Shown piece after piece: positions 1 through 7,883 of a stretch of 64,000 nt of DNA. Within the stretch, counting starts at the first letter, position 1. Each line of letters opens with the position of its first letter. The notes under the pieces were generated by a model, which was given only the letters and a program-made list of their open reading frames with translations, was not told the DNA's origin and ran no database searches. Location: assembly GCA_963785755.1 (NCBI GenBank), contig CAWAXG010000031.1, positions 310,001 through 374,000 on the forward strand, in the 5' to 3' direction. A program made the position numbers and the translations under genes. The DNA is from JACCXG01 sp963785755. Lineage in GTDB: Bacteria > Acidobacteriota > Vicinamibacteria > Vicinamibacterales > 2-12-FULL-66-21.

Positions 1-681
1 GACCCTGATCTGCGAGCCCAGGGCGCCCCGGTCGCCGCCATACAGTTGCTGCCAGAGGCCATGGCCGATGACGGCCAGCGCGTCGCGGCCGGCGACATCC
101 TCGCCCGAGGCGAAGCCTCGGCCCAGCACCGGCTCGCGGCCGACGAGCGAGAAGAAGTTCCAGGAAGTCTCGGCCAGCCGCAGCCGGCGCGTCTGATGGC
201 TGCCCTCGACATTCACTTCGTGGGCGAGATACATGGCAACGTCCGCCAGGTACGGGCTCTGCTGGCGCCACTCGTGGAATCCAGCACGAGGCGGCGAGAA
301 TGCGTGCAGCATTGCCAGCCGGTCAGGTTCCCTGAAGGGCAGCGCGCGCAAAAGCAGCGCATTCAGCACGCTGAAGACGCCGGTGTTCGCGCCGATCGCG
401 ATGGCGAGCACCGCGATCGCGAACGCCGTGTGCAGCGGCCGCCGCCGCCAGATGCGCAGCGCGTGGCGAGCGTCCTGCGCGATCTCCCGTGTCAGTTGAC
501 CCGGCGCCGTGCGCGCGATGTCGAGGATCGCCTGCGCCCATAAGCGGATCCGATCCCGTGCGCCCTCGGCCTCACGGTAGTCGTCCTTGAACTGCTGCTG
601 GAGCGGGACGCCGTAGTCTTCCCGGAATCGCGCGGGGTAGATCTTCAAGAGCAGCCGGTAGAGCTTCAGGGCAATGCGCAT
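1..681 (-). CDS. ADOP family permease, 5' part (cut by window edge)
   Basis: Translating the minus strand from the ATG at 681 gives an N-terminus with KLYRLLLKIYPARFREDYG, followed by a hydrophobic helix and ANTGVFSVLNALLLRALPF. This is the start of an acidobacterial duplicated orphan permease, a MacB/FtsX-type membrane protein of about 800 residues. A soluble domain like MacB_PCD follows, and the gene runs off the left edge. It starts 7 bases after the PadR stop, so the two are almost certainly one operon. The substrate cannot be inferred, because these permeases usually have no adjacent ATPase gene. Confidence 0.88.
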   Translation of the reverse strand, partial: MRIALKLYRLLLKIYPARFREDYGVPLQQQFKDDYREAEGARDRIRLWAQAILDIARTAPGQLTREIAQDARHALRIWRRRPLHTAFAIAVLAIAIGANTGVFSVLNALLLRALPFREPDRLAMLHAFSPPRAGFHEWRQQSPYLADVAMYLAHEVNVEGSHQTRRLRLAETSWNFFSLVGREPVLGRGFASGEDVAGRDALAVIGHGLWQQLYGGDRGALGSQIRV

Positions 682-688
682 GACGATC

Positions 689-1054
689 TCAGGCGAGCTC
701 GCGGGTGCCGAATCGCGCCGATGCCAGCTGCACGAGGTCACGCATCCGGGCGGCTTCGGCCTGCGCCGCTTTACGTCCGAACGGCGTCACCTTGTAATAC
801 CGCCGCCGCTCGTCGTCCAGATGCGGGTCCGGCCGGTCGTCCGACTCTTCGATGAGTCCCTGCGCGAGCATCTTGCTGATCGAGCCGTAAAGCGCGCCGG
901 CGCCGAGCTTGAGCTTGCCGTCGGTGCGGCGGGCGATTTCGCGTTTCAGCGCGTAGCCGTGGCGTTCTCCTTCAGCCAGGCACAACAGAATGTGAAACAC
1001 GGGCGCCGGCAGCGGCAGGAGGTCTTCGGGGACGAGACGATTCTTGTTTGACAT
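689..1054 (-). CDS. PadR family transcriptional regulator
   Basis: About 121 residues with the PadR winged-helix pattern: FHILLCLAEGERHGYALKREI, the GALYGSISKMLAQGLIEE recognition helix region and a RRRYYKVTPFGRKAAQAE wing. An upstream in-frame ATG exists at 1084. I prefer the ATG at 1054 (MSNKNRLVPED) because the longer start would put the inverted repeat at 1050-1083 inside the coding region. It lies directly upstream of the ADOP permease, the usual pairing in Acidobacteriota. It is probably an autoregulated repressor of this two-gene operon. The ligand is unknown. Confidence 0.9.
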   Translation of the reverse strand: MSNKNRLVPEDLLPLPAPVFHILLCLAEGERHGYALKREIARRTDGKLKLGAGALYGSISKMLAQGLIEESDDRPDPHLDDERRRYYKVTPFGRKAAQAEAARMRDLVQLASARFGTRELA

Positions 1055-1083
1055 ACTGGTACTAAATTTGACTGAGTATGTCA
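1050..1083. promoter_or_regulatory. Inverted repeat at the padR start, probable PadR operator
   Basis: TGACATACT at 1050-1058 and AGTATGTCA at 1075-1083 form a perfect 9-base inverted repeat. The 16-base AT-rich spacer contains a second weaker dyad (GGTACTAAAT). It overlaps the ATG of the PadR gene, as expected for an autoregulatory operator. Binding is inferred. Confidence 0.6.
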
Positions 1084-1244
1084 TGCGTTCGTAGGTGTCA
1101 AGCGTGGCCTGACGGGGAGGCGCCAGGCGCTCGGTGGATGTGAGAAATCGGCCGGCCAGTCTGGCCAGTTGACGAAACGCGGCTGCCCCTATACAACGTC
1201 GCGCATGTCTCCAGTTCTCCGCATTCCCGCCGTCACCCAGATGG

Positions 1245-1589
1245 GTGTTCTACCAGAAGCAGTTCTTCAGCGGCGCCGATCACCCGCTGTCGACTCCCGA
1301 CCGGCTGATGCGCTACGACCTCGAGATCTCCGGGTTCCCCTCGAGCCACGCCGGCCATCTGGTTCTTCTCGGCCTCAAGGATCAGGACTATCCGGGGTCC
1401 AAGCGTCTGGATGGCATTAACCGATCCGCGCTGTCACGGCGAAGCGCGGAATGGTGCCTGAACGCCGTCAATCAGTGCTGGACGCAGAAGGCCGCGCGGT
1501 TCCGGGCGACCGAGCTCGAGGCGGCGCGGCAGGCCTACGACCACGCGCGGCAGATCTACCGGCAGCGGGCGGCCGAAGCCGCGAAGTAG
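1245..1589 (+). CDS. Hypothetical protein, possibly a gene remnant
   Basis: An open frame of 114 codons starts with GTG and contains FYQKQFFSGADHPLSTPDR, then an Ala/Arg/Gln-rich helical C-terminus (ELEAARQAYDHARQIYRQR). The middle part (HAGHLVLLGLKDQDYPG) looks like real protein, but I do not recognise a family. No ribosome binding site is evident, and the frame stays open for some codons upstream without a plausible start. It may be the 3' end of a decayed gene. Confidence 0.3.
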   Translation: MFYQKQFFSGADHPLSTPDRLMRYDLEISGFPSSHAGHLVLLGLKDQDYPGSKRLDGINRSALSRRSAEWCLNAVNQCWTQKAARFRATELEAARQAYDHARQIYRQRAAEAAK

Positions 1590-1620
1590 GAGGGCCCCAA
1601 CAGCTGACGATCCCGCAAGC

Positions 1621-1714
1621 GCGCCGCACGAAGACACGACGGCACGGCGGCAGGACGGCAGATGTTTCAAGGATCCTCGTGCCTTCGTGATTCCTTCGTG
1701 CTGCGCGAAGCGCG
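1621..1714. repeat. Short-word palindrome (CACGAAG / CTTCGTG type)
   Basis: The left arm (1621-1646) contains CACGAAGACACGACGGCACG. The right arm (about 1678-1707) contains CGTGCCTTCGTG and CCTTCGTGCTGCGCG, so the arms pair imperfectly. It lies between the small ORF ending at 1589 and the convergent gene ending at 1769. A T-rich tract (1715-1745) follows, which would suit transcription termination. Confidence 0.45.
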
Positions 1715-1768
1715 TTTCGGTTTTTCGAGTTTTTTCGAGTAGGAAGAAATAAGCGAGGGTCGTGCGTT

Positions 1769-2044
1769 CTATTTCCGGCGCCGGTCGGCCGCGAGCCCGA
1801 GCTCGACGCGCAGGCGCAAATCACTGTAGACGCGGCGGCGTCGTTCGCGGGGGCCCCTGATGTCGAACTTCACAGGGGGGAGCTTCGGCTCGACTGTTTC
1901 GACAACGGGGTCGGCCCACCCTTCCACGATCATGACGGTCGCGAGCGACGCCGGAACGGCATAGACGGCGCCGACCTCGAATTGCGACAGCGAGATGCCG
2001 TCAATAGAGGCTTGAGTCGGCGGGTTGGTTATTCGTACCCGCAC
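1769..2044 (-). CDS. Small conserved hypothetical protein
   Basis: 91 residues starting at GTG 2044. The N-terminal half (IDGISLSQFEVGAVYAVPAS, then MIVEGWADPV) resembles short acidobacterial proteins with a 'hydrophobic beta strands followed by GWA.P' pattern. The C-terminal third is basic (RERRRRVYSDLRLRVELG). There is no signal peptide or membrane segment. The function is unknown. It stands alone, with its stop next to the word palindrome at 1621-1714. Confidence 0.6.
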   Translation of the reverse strand: MRVRITNPPTQASIDGISLSQFEVGAVYAVPASLATVMIVEGWADPVVETVEPKLPPVKFDIRGPRERRRRVYSDLRLRVELGLAADRRRK

Positions 2045-2397
2045 GTGCGCCCAACAATCTCAACCGGTCGCGATGTCTGCATCGGTGGATTGCGTCGCGC
2101 CCCTCCGGGAGCGTGACGCGACTCAGGTAAACGGAACCCTGCGATCATGCAAAGAGGGGACCGCGCCACGAGCTGAACGATCGCAGTCGGGCACGCATTC
2201 GTCGACGCCACGGCCGGGCTTGATGTCGTCGATCGTGTAAGTTTGGCGACTTGCAACGCGACAGAAATCGTCAGTGATCGTCGAGGCCAGATGAGTCGGA
2301 AGCTGCTGGCTGCGCCAGAGTTGCGCCGTTCAGTCGCAACGGCGCGAGGGGTGCACTATCGCCCGCAGCAACCTGGCGGTTGCGACGGGAGCTCACG
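2045..2397. other. Gene-free interval with a hairpin upstream of the response regulator
   Basis: No convincing gene is seen in these 353 bases. GCGCCGTT (2323-2330) and AACGGCGC (2338-2345) form an 8-base hairpin about 50 bases before the response-regulator start. It could be a leader structure or an operator. Confidence 0.45.
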
Positions 2398-2859
2398 ATG
2401 TACCGACCCCCACGCGTTCTGATCGTCGATGACGACCGTGACAACCGCGAGGCCTACGCGGAGTATCTGCGTTTCCGCGGATTCGAGATCGACGAAGCGG
2501 ACACGGGGGCGAAGGCCGTCGAGCAGGCACTTCGATTGAATCCCGATCTGGTGCTGCTCGACATGCGCCTGCCGGACATCGACGGCGCGGAAGTCAGCCG
2601 GCGGCTCCACACCCACGCCCATCGCCCGCGCATCATCGCCCTTTCAGCGTGCGTCTTCAGCGAAGACGTGGAGGCCGCACTCGCGAGCGGCTGCGACCAC
2701 TTTCTCGCCAAGCCCTGTCTTCCGGAAACGCTGGAAGCGGAACTGCTAAGAATCCTGCACGCTGATCGCGCTCTCCTAGTCGGTCACGCTGCTCTAATCC
2801 ACCGTAAGAGTTCCCCGACCGTGGGCCGCTTGCCGGTGCTGAGGATGCCCACGCGATAG
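2398..2859 (+). CDS. Stand-alone receiver-domain response regulator
   Basis: One REC domain: the acidic pocket VLIVDDDRDN (D11-D13), phospho-acceptor D55 in LVLLDMRLPDIDG, the switch residue in IIALSA and the conserved lysine in FLAKPCLP. There is no output domain, so it probably works through a partner (CheY/DivK-like) or as part of a split system. ATG 2398 is chosen because GGGAG lies about 7 bases upstream. The last 25 or so codons are not REC-like and overlap the 3' end of the convergent ABC permease gene by 76 bases. No histidine kinase is nearby. Confidence 0.86.
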   Translation: MYRPPRVLIVDDDRDNREAYAEYLRFRGFEIDEADTGAKAVEQALRLNPDLVLLDMRLPDIDGAEVSRRLHTHAHRPRIIALSACVFSEDVEAALASGCDHFLAKPCLPETLEAELLRILHADRALLVGHAALIHRKSSPTVGRLPVLRMPTR

Positions 2860-4055
2860 ATCTTGCCGGCCAGCCACGCGACCAGGCCGATGCCGGCCAG
2901 CAGCAGCACCAGTGACATCGCGATCTCGGTGCCGGGGACCTGGACCGACGCCATCCGCATCGGCATCGCGATCGGTGTCGTGAACGGCACCAGCGCCAGG
3001 ATCGTCGCGGTCGCGCCGAACGGCGCGTTCAGGATCGACTCCATGAACAGCAGCGGCGCGATCAACGGAAGCAGCGCGATGAACTGCACCGATTGGGCTT
3101 CCTGTTCGCTCGTCACCGAGGCGCCGACCATGGCGAAGATCGAGGCATACAGGAAGAACCCGAGCAGGAAATAGAGGAACAGCAGCACGCCGGTGAGCGG
3201 CTCGACGTTCAGCGCCTGGGTGAAGCCGTCGGGCAGGGCGAAGCGGGGACCGAGCCGGCGGGACTGGGTCAGGACCACCGTGAGTATCGCGATCCAGATC
3301 AACACCTGCGCGACCGCGGCCGAACCGACGCCGATGATCTTGCCGGCCATCAGGTGCGGCGCCCGGATCGTGCTCATCAGCACCTCGGCGATCCGGTTCG
3401 TCTTTTCCTCGAGGACGCTTCGCATCACCGCGACCCCGTAGAGCGTCGTCATCAGGTAGATCAGGAACGCGACCAGATAGGCGGTCAGGAACGTCGAGAG
3501 CGCGCCGCCGCGCTCCTCGCCGCGGGCGGTGATTTTGGCTTCGTCGACCCGGACGGGGGCGATGAGCGCCGCGACCGCCGCCGCGTCGATGCCCGCCCCC
3601 TTGATGCGTTCGCTCTGTACCGCGCGGTTGCCGGCGGCGCGCAGATCGCGCATCACCGAGAAGCTGCCGACATTGCGTGCCCGGAACAGGACGGCGCCGT
3701 GTTCGAGCACGTCGCGCGGCAGCACGACGTAGCCGTCGATTTCCTTGCTCTCGACTCTCGCCGCGAGGCTGCTGCGGACCTGGTCGAGCGACCCGTCCAC
3801 CGGCAGCACGCGATACGTGTTGTCCTCGGCGTTTTCAGCCGGCCGGCTCAGCGCGGCGGTGAATGCGGCCCCGACGCCCGCCGGCCCCTCGTTGACGAGC
3901 GCCAGCGTCCGTTCCGTGCCGCCCCGGCCGATCAGCCTGGGGAGCACGATGAGCCCGATCATCAGCAGCGGAAAGAGAATCGTGCCGAGCAGAAACGATC
4001 GCGACGCGACCCGCTCGCGGAATTCGCGCCGGATGATCAGCAGGACGTCATGCAT
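2784..4055 (-). CDS. ABC-2 type exporter permease (NatB-like)
   Basis: 423 residues. One N-terminal membrane helix follows the cytoplasmic IIRREFRERVASRSF. A long periplasmic loop (about residues 45-190) comes next, then five or six C-terminal helices with the ABC-2 signature region VLEEKTNRIAEVLMSTI. This architecture matches NatB/YhaP Na+ or drug efflux permeases. The ATG at 4055 overlaps the end of the ATPase gene by 8 bases, so the two form a translationally coupled exporter. The substrate is unknown. Confidence 0.93.
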   Translation of the reverse strand: MHDVLLIIRREFRERVASRSFLLGTILFPLLMIGLIVLPRLIGRGGTERTLALVNEGPAGVGAAFTAALSRPAENAEDNTYRVLPVDGSLDQVRSSLAARVESKEIDGYVVLPRDVLEHGAVLFRARNVGSFSVMRDLRAAGNRAVQSERIKGAGIDAAAVAALIAPVRVDEAKITARGEERGGALSTFLTAYLVAFLIYLMTTLYGVAVMRSVLEEKTNRIAEVLMSTIRAPHLMAGKIIGVGSAAVAQVLIWIAILTVVLTQSRRLGPRFALPDGFTQALNVEPLTGVLLFLYFLLGFFLYASIFAMVGASVTSEQEAQSVQFIALLPLIAPLLFMESILNAPFGATATILALVPFTTPIAMPMRMASVQVPGTEIAMSLVLLLAGIGLVAWLAGKIYRVGILSTGKRPTVGELLRWIRAA

Positions 4056-5007
4056 GCGTCGCCTCCGGACGCCGTTCGGCGACCCTGGCCTGGCCGACGT
4101 GGTCCACGAAAATCTCGTGCAGCGACGGCCTGACGTGCTCGAACTTCGCGACGTGGACGTCGGCAGCCGCGAGCCCGGTGAGCGCGCGGCGAATGTCCGC
4201 CGGATCGGGAAGGTCCATCTCCCACGCGTCGCCGCTCCGGGTGGCTCGCCGGAGCACCGGATCCTGGCCTTCCATCACCGCCAGCACGCCGGGCGTGACC
4301 GTATCGAATTCCACGCGGTACTTGTGGCCCGCATGCCGGCGCCTGATCTCCTCGAGCGACCCGTCGAGCACCTTCCGGCCATGCGCGATGATGCACACGT
4401 AATCGCACAGCTCCTCGGCTTGATCCATGTTGTGCGTGCTGAACACGACCGTCCGGCCCTCTTTCCGGGCGCCGAGGATCGTGTCGCGCAGCACTTCCTG
4501 ATTGACCGGATCCAGCCCGGAAGTGGGCTCGTCCAGGATCAGCAGGTCGGGGGAATGAATCGCCGTCGTCACGAACTGGACTTTCTGCTGCATGCCCTTC
4601 GACAGCGTCTCGACCTTCGCGTTCTTCCATTCACCCAGGCCCATGCGCTCGAGCCATCGCGCGCCCTGCTCACGCGCGGCCGGCGCGCGCATGCCGCGCA
4701 GCTCCCCGAAGAAGACGATGACATCCAGCGCCGTCATCTTCTTGTAGAGGCCGCGCTCCTCGGGCAGGTATCCGACGCGCCGCAGCACGGCGCGATCGCG
4801 CGCGGGATCCATCCCGAGCACGCTGATCGTTCCGGAATCGACGGCGATGATGTTCATCACCATCCGCAGCGTCGTCGATTTGCCGGCGCCGTTGGGGCCG
4901 AGGATGCCGTAGATGGTGCCGGCGGGAACCGCCAGGCTCAAGCGGTCGACCGCGAGATGCCCGACGTACCGTTTGGTGACCTCCCGTACTTCCAGCGCAT
5001 GAGTCAT
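4048..5007 (-). CDS. ABC transporter ATP-binding protein (NatA-like)
   Basis: 319 residues with Walker A (GPNGAGKS), Q-loop region (VGYLPEERGLYKKMT), signature LSKGMQQK, Walker B with D-loop (LLILDEPTSGLDP) and H-loop (STHN). A C-terminal domain of about 90 residues is typical of DrrA/NatA exporters. The ATG at 5007 forms an ATGA overlap with the stop of the molybdopterin subunit. The upstream gene's first frame has no stop before this gene. A naive translation therefore joins the two into a false 1,084-residue protein; the ATPase begins at MTHALEVREV. Confidence 0.95.
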   Translation of the reverse strand: MTHALEVREVTKRYVGHLAVDRLSLAVPAGTIYGILGPNGAGKSTTLRMVMNIIAVDSGTISVLGMDPARDRAVLRRVGYLPEERGLYKKMTALDVIVFFGELRGMRAPAAREQGARWLERMGLGEWKNAKVETLSKGMQQKVQFVTTAIHSPDLLILDEPTSGLDPVNQEVLRDTILGARKEGRTVVFSTHNMDQAEELCDYVCIIAHGRKVLDGSLEEIRRRHAGHKYRVEFDTVTPGVLAVMEGQDPVLRRATRSGDAWEMDLPDPADIRRALTGLAAADVHVAKFEHVRPSLHEIFVDHVGQARVAERRPEATHA

Positions 5008-7302
5008 GCGGGGACTGCTCCTCCTCGATTGCGGGCCAGCGCCTCCTTCACCCGCGCCGGCGTGAACGGCACGCGGCGGAGGCGAACGGCGGTGGCGTCG
5101 AACAGCGCGTTGCCGACCGCGGCCGCGACGGGAACGGTGGCCGCTTCGCCGGCGCCCCACAACGCTTGCTCGGGCCGGTTGATCAGAATCACGTCGACCG
5201 TTGGCACTTCGGTGAACGTAAGGATTGGATAGCTCGACCAGTCGACGCTCGTGACCCGGGATCGATCGAACTGCACTTCTTCGTGCAGGGTCCGGCTGAG
5301 CGCCTGGAGTAGACCTCCCTCGACCTGACTTCGCAGCGCCTCGGGGTTGACGACCAGCCCGCAATCGTGGGCACAGACGAGGCGTCGCGCCGCGATCTGT
5401 CCGGTCGCCGGATCGACGGTGAGATCGATGAACACCGCGACGTAGTTTTCGGCCTGCTTGTAGCGCAGGTAGGCCATCCCCTGGCCCGTCAAGCAGACCG
5501 CCCTGGCTCCGTTGTGGATTGGGTGAAGGCCGTGCCGTCCAGCGGAACGCGGCGGCGGCGCGCGACAGCGCGTCGAGGGCGCGCGGATCGTTCAGGCGGC
5601 TCGTGCGGAACGCGAGCGGATCAACACCAAGGGCCGCGGCGATCTCGTCGGTGAATCCTTCGACGGCGAAGACATTCGCCGGTTTTCCTGGCGCTCGCAG
5701 ATTCGAGGGATTGAGCGGCGTGTCCCGCATCCAGTGCGCCAGCACCCGCACCCGGTCGGCGGCGTACGGCGGGTCTCCGTTCTCGAAGATGCCCGCGGAG
5801 TCGCGGCCGTTGTCCTGCGCAATGCCCGCGGCCTCGGCGGCCAGCAGAATCCGCGCGCCACGACGATTCGCGGGAATCCACATCTGCGTGTCCCAGGCGG
5901 TGAGGCGTCCGGACGCATCCACGGCTGCGCGGAGGTCGAGCAGCTGCTGCGGGCCCTTCGGATCCCACGCGTGCTCGTCCTGCCGCGACCATTGGACGCG
6001 CACCGGCTGCTTGATCGTCTTCGAGATGAGGAGCGCGTCGGCCGCCGCATGATCCGCTCCGTTCGTGCCGTACGACCCCGATCCTTCGACGAAGATGACC
6101 CGGACTTTTTCGGGTGTCAGTCCGAACACCCGCGCCAGGGTCGCACGCATGCCATACGTCGCCTGCGACGAGGTCCAGATCGTCACCGCGTCGTCGCGCA
6201 CATCCGCGACCGCGGCCGAGGGACCGAGCGAGGCATGACTCTGACACGGCCAGAAGTAGGTGGCCGCGAATTGCTTCGTGCCCGCAGTCAGCGCCGCGTC
6301 GAGCTCGCCTGCCTCGAGCTCGCCCTTCGACCCGCGATTGACGAATGTCTGGTCCCGTTCGACTGCGCCAGCGCGGAGATACGGTTCGAGATTGTCGTGG
6401 CCGGGCAGCCCCTCCCAGTCGGTCCACACGGCTTTGAGCTCTCTGGACGCCCGCACGGCTGCCCACTCGTCCGGCGCGGCCACCGCAAGAAAGCTCTCGA
6501 TCCGAATGACTCTCGCGCCCGGGATCGATCGAATGGACGACTCGTCCATCGAGACGAGCCGCGCGCCAATCGCGGGCGGGCGAATGACGCGCGCGTGCAG
6601 CATCCCTGGAACGGAAAAGTCCTGAATGTAGGTGTAGCGGCCCGTGCATTTGGCCGGGATGTCGGGCCGTGCCGGAGACGACCCGACGACGGTGTAGCGT
6701 GAGGCGGGCGCAAGCGGCGCCTTTGCATCGACCGGCATCGCAAAGCGCCGGCCGGCAATCACCCGCCCGATCCCGATGCCTCGGCCACCGGCGATCGGTT
6801 TGATTTCCCCCGCCGCGATCGTCAACTCTTCAGCCGGACGTTTGAGCTCGGCCGCGGCGAGCGAGAGGAGCGCCTGCCGCGCGGTCGCGGCGGCCTGACG
6901 AACCGCAGTCCCGCCGCGCGTCAGCCCGGTGCTGCCGCCGGTTCCGCCGTTGTTCGGGCAGCGCCCGGTATCGCCATCGACGACCGTAATCCGCTCCACG
7001 CCGACGCCAAGCTCTTCGGCGGCCATCTGCGCAATCGCGATCCGCATGCCCGTGCCGACATCGACCTTGCTCGTGTAGATGGTGATCGCGCCGTCTGGCT
7101 GAATCGCAAAGTAGCTGTCGACCTCTTTCGCATCGAGCGATCGTCCGGGCTCGATGCCGGCGCCCTGGGCTCGAGCTGATTCGGCCGGACGCAGTGATCC
7201 GAGGCTGAAGGCGACGATGAGCGAGCCGCCTGACTTCAGCAGCCGGCGCCGCGACAAGCCGATCGCTGCGGATCCTTTATCGATCACGTTGACCCGATGC
7301 AC
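5004..7302 (-). CDS. Aldehyde/isoquinoline oxidoreductase, molybdopterin subunit (one frameshift)
   Basis: Large subunit of a xanthine-dehydrogenase-family molybdenum hydroxylase (IorB-like), about 765 residues once the frame is repaired. It begins at GTG 7302 with a Tat signal (SRRRLLKSGGSLIVAFSLG). Molybdopterin-binding segments include GTGGSTGLTRGG and RVIFVEGSGSYGTNGADHAAA. Near 5523 the frame moves by one base: reading continues from RWTARPSP into GARAVCLTGQGMAYLRYKQ and ends in RVKEALARNRGG. A single extra base in the GGG at 5521-5523 explains this. It overlaps the 2Fe-2S subunit gene by 26 bases, so it is clearly co-expressed with it. It acts outside the cytoplasm on N-heterocycles or aldehydes; the substrate is unknown. 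Confidence 0.88.
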
Positions 7303-7747
7303 GCAGGACCGCGCGGAGAATGCGGGGATGGGCGCCGCACCGGCACAGGTTGCCGGCCAGCGCGCGCTTCACCTGATCGATCGACGGCCGCGGCGTCTCG
7401 AGCAGCAGCGCGCGCGCGGACATGATCATGCCGTCCGTGCAGTATCCGCACTGGGCGGCTTGCTCGGCGATGAACGCCGCCTGGAGTGGGTCCGGCTTCT
7501 GCGGCGTTCCGAGCGCCTCGATCGTCGTAATGTGCTTGCCGGCGATGCTGCTCGTCGGCGTGATGCAGGATCGCGTCGGCTGGTTGTCGACCAGCACCGT
7601 GCAGGTGCCGCATTGCCCGAGGCCACAGCCGGGCTTCGTCCCGGTGAGACCAACGGTGTTACGAATCGCGTAGAGGAGGGGCTGCGCCGGGTCCCAGGCC
7701 TCTATGGAAGCGGTTCGACCGTTGATTCGACAGGAGTAATTCGCCAC
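7277..7747 (-). CDS. Molybdenum hydroxylase 2Fe-2S subunit (IorA-like)
   Basis: 156 residues, the usual length. The plant-type ferredoxin cluster ligands are in KPGCGLGQCGTCTV with a later cysteine at RSCITP. The second [2Fe-2S] domain has CGYCTDGM and GNLCRCGAHPRI. It passes electrons from the molybdopterin subunit encoded just downstream to a carrier. It has no export signal of its own, so co-export with the Tat-signalled partner is likely. No FAD subunit is present, as in isoquinoline oxidoreductase-type enzymes. Confidence 0.94.
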   Translation of the reverse strand: MANYSCRINGRTASIEAWDPAQPLLYAIRNTVGLTGTKPGCGLGQCGTCTVLVDNQPTRSCITPTSSIAGKHITTIEALGTPQKPDPLQAAFIAEQAAQCGYCTDGMIMSARALLLETPRPSIDQVKRALAGNLCRCGAHPRILRAVLRASGQRDR

Positions 7748-7883
7748 GGCAGGCAGATTTTACGCGAACTGCCTGAATTGATCCCGAATGTCATCGACTG
7801 GGGGTGGAAATCTAAGCGGGGCGGGTGTAACGTGTCGGGCGGTCTTATTGCTCGCAATCGATGTCACGCAAAGGAGGCGAAGG

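Noticed and set aside
4048..7302. A hydroxylase-ABC ATPase fusion protein
   Set aside because: The middle 150 or so residues are a shadow frame. Homology to both families breaks at 5523 and restarts at 5007.
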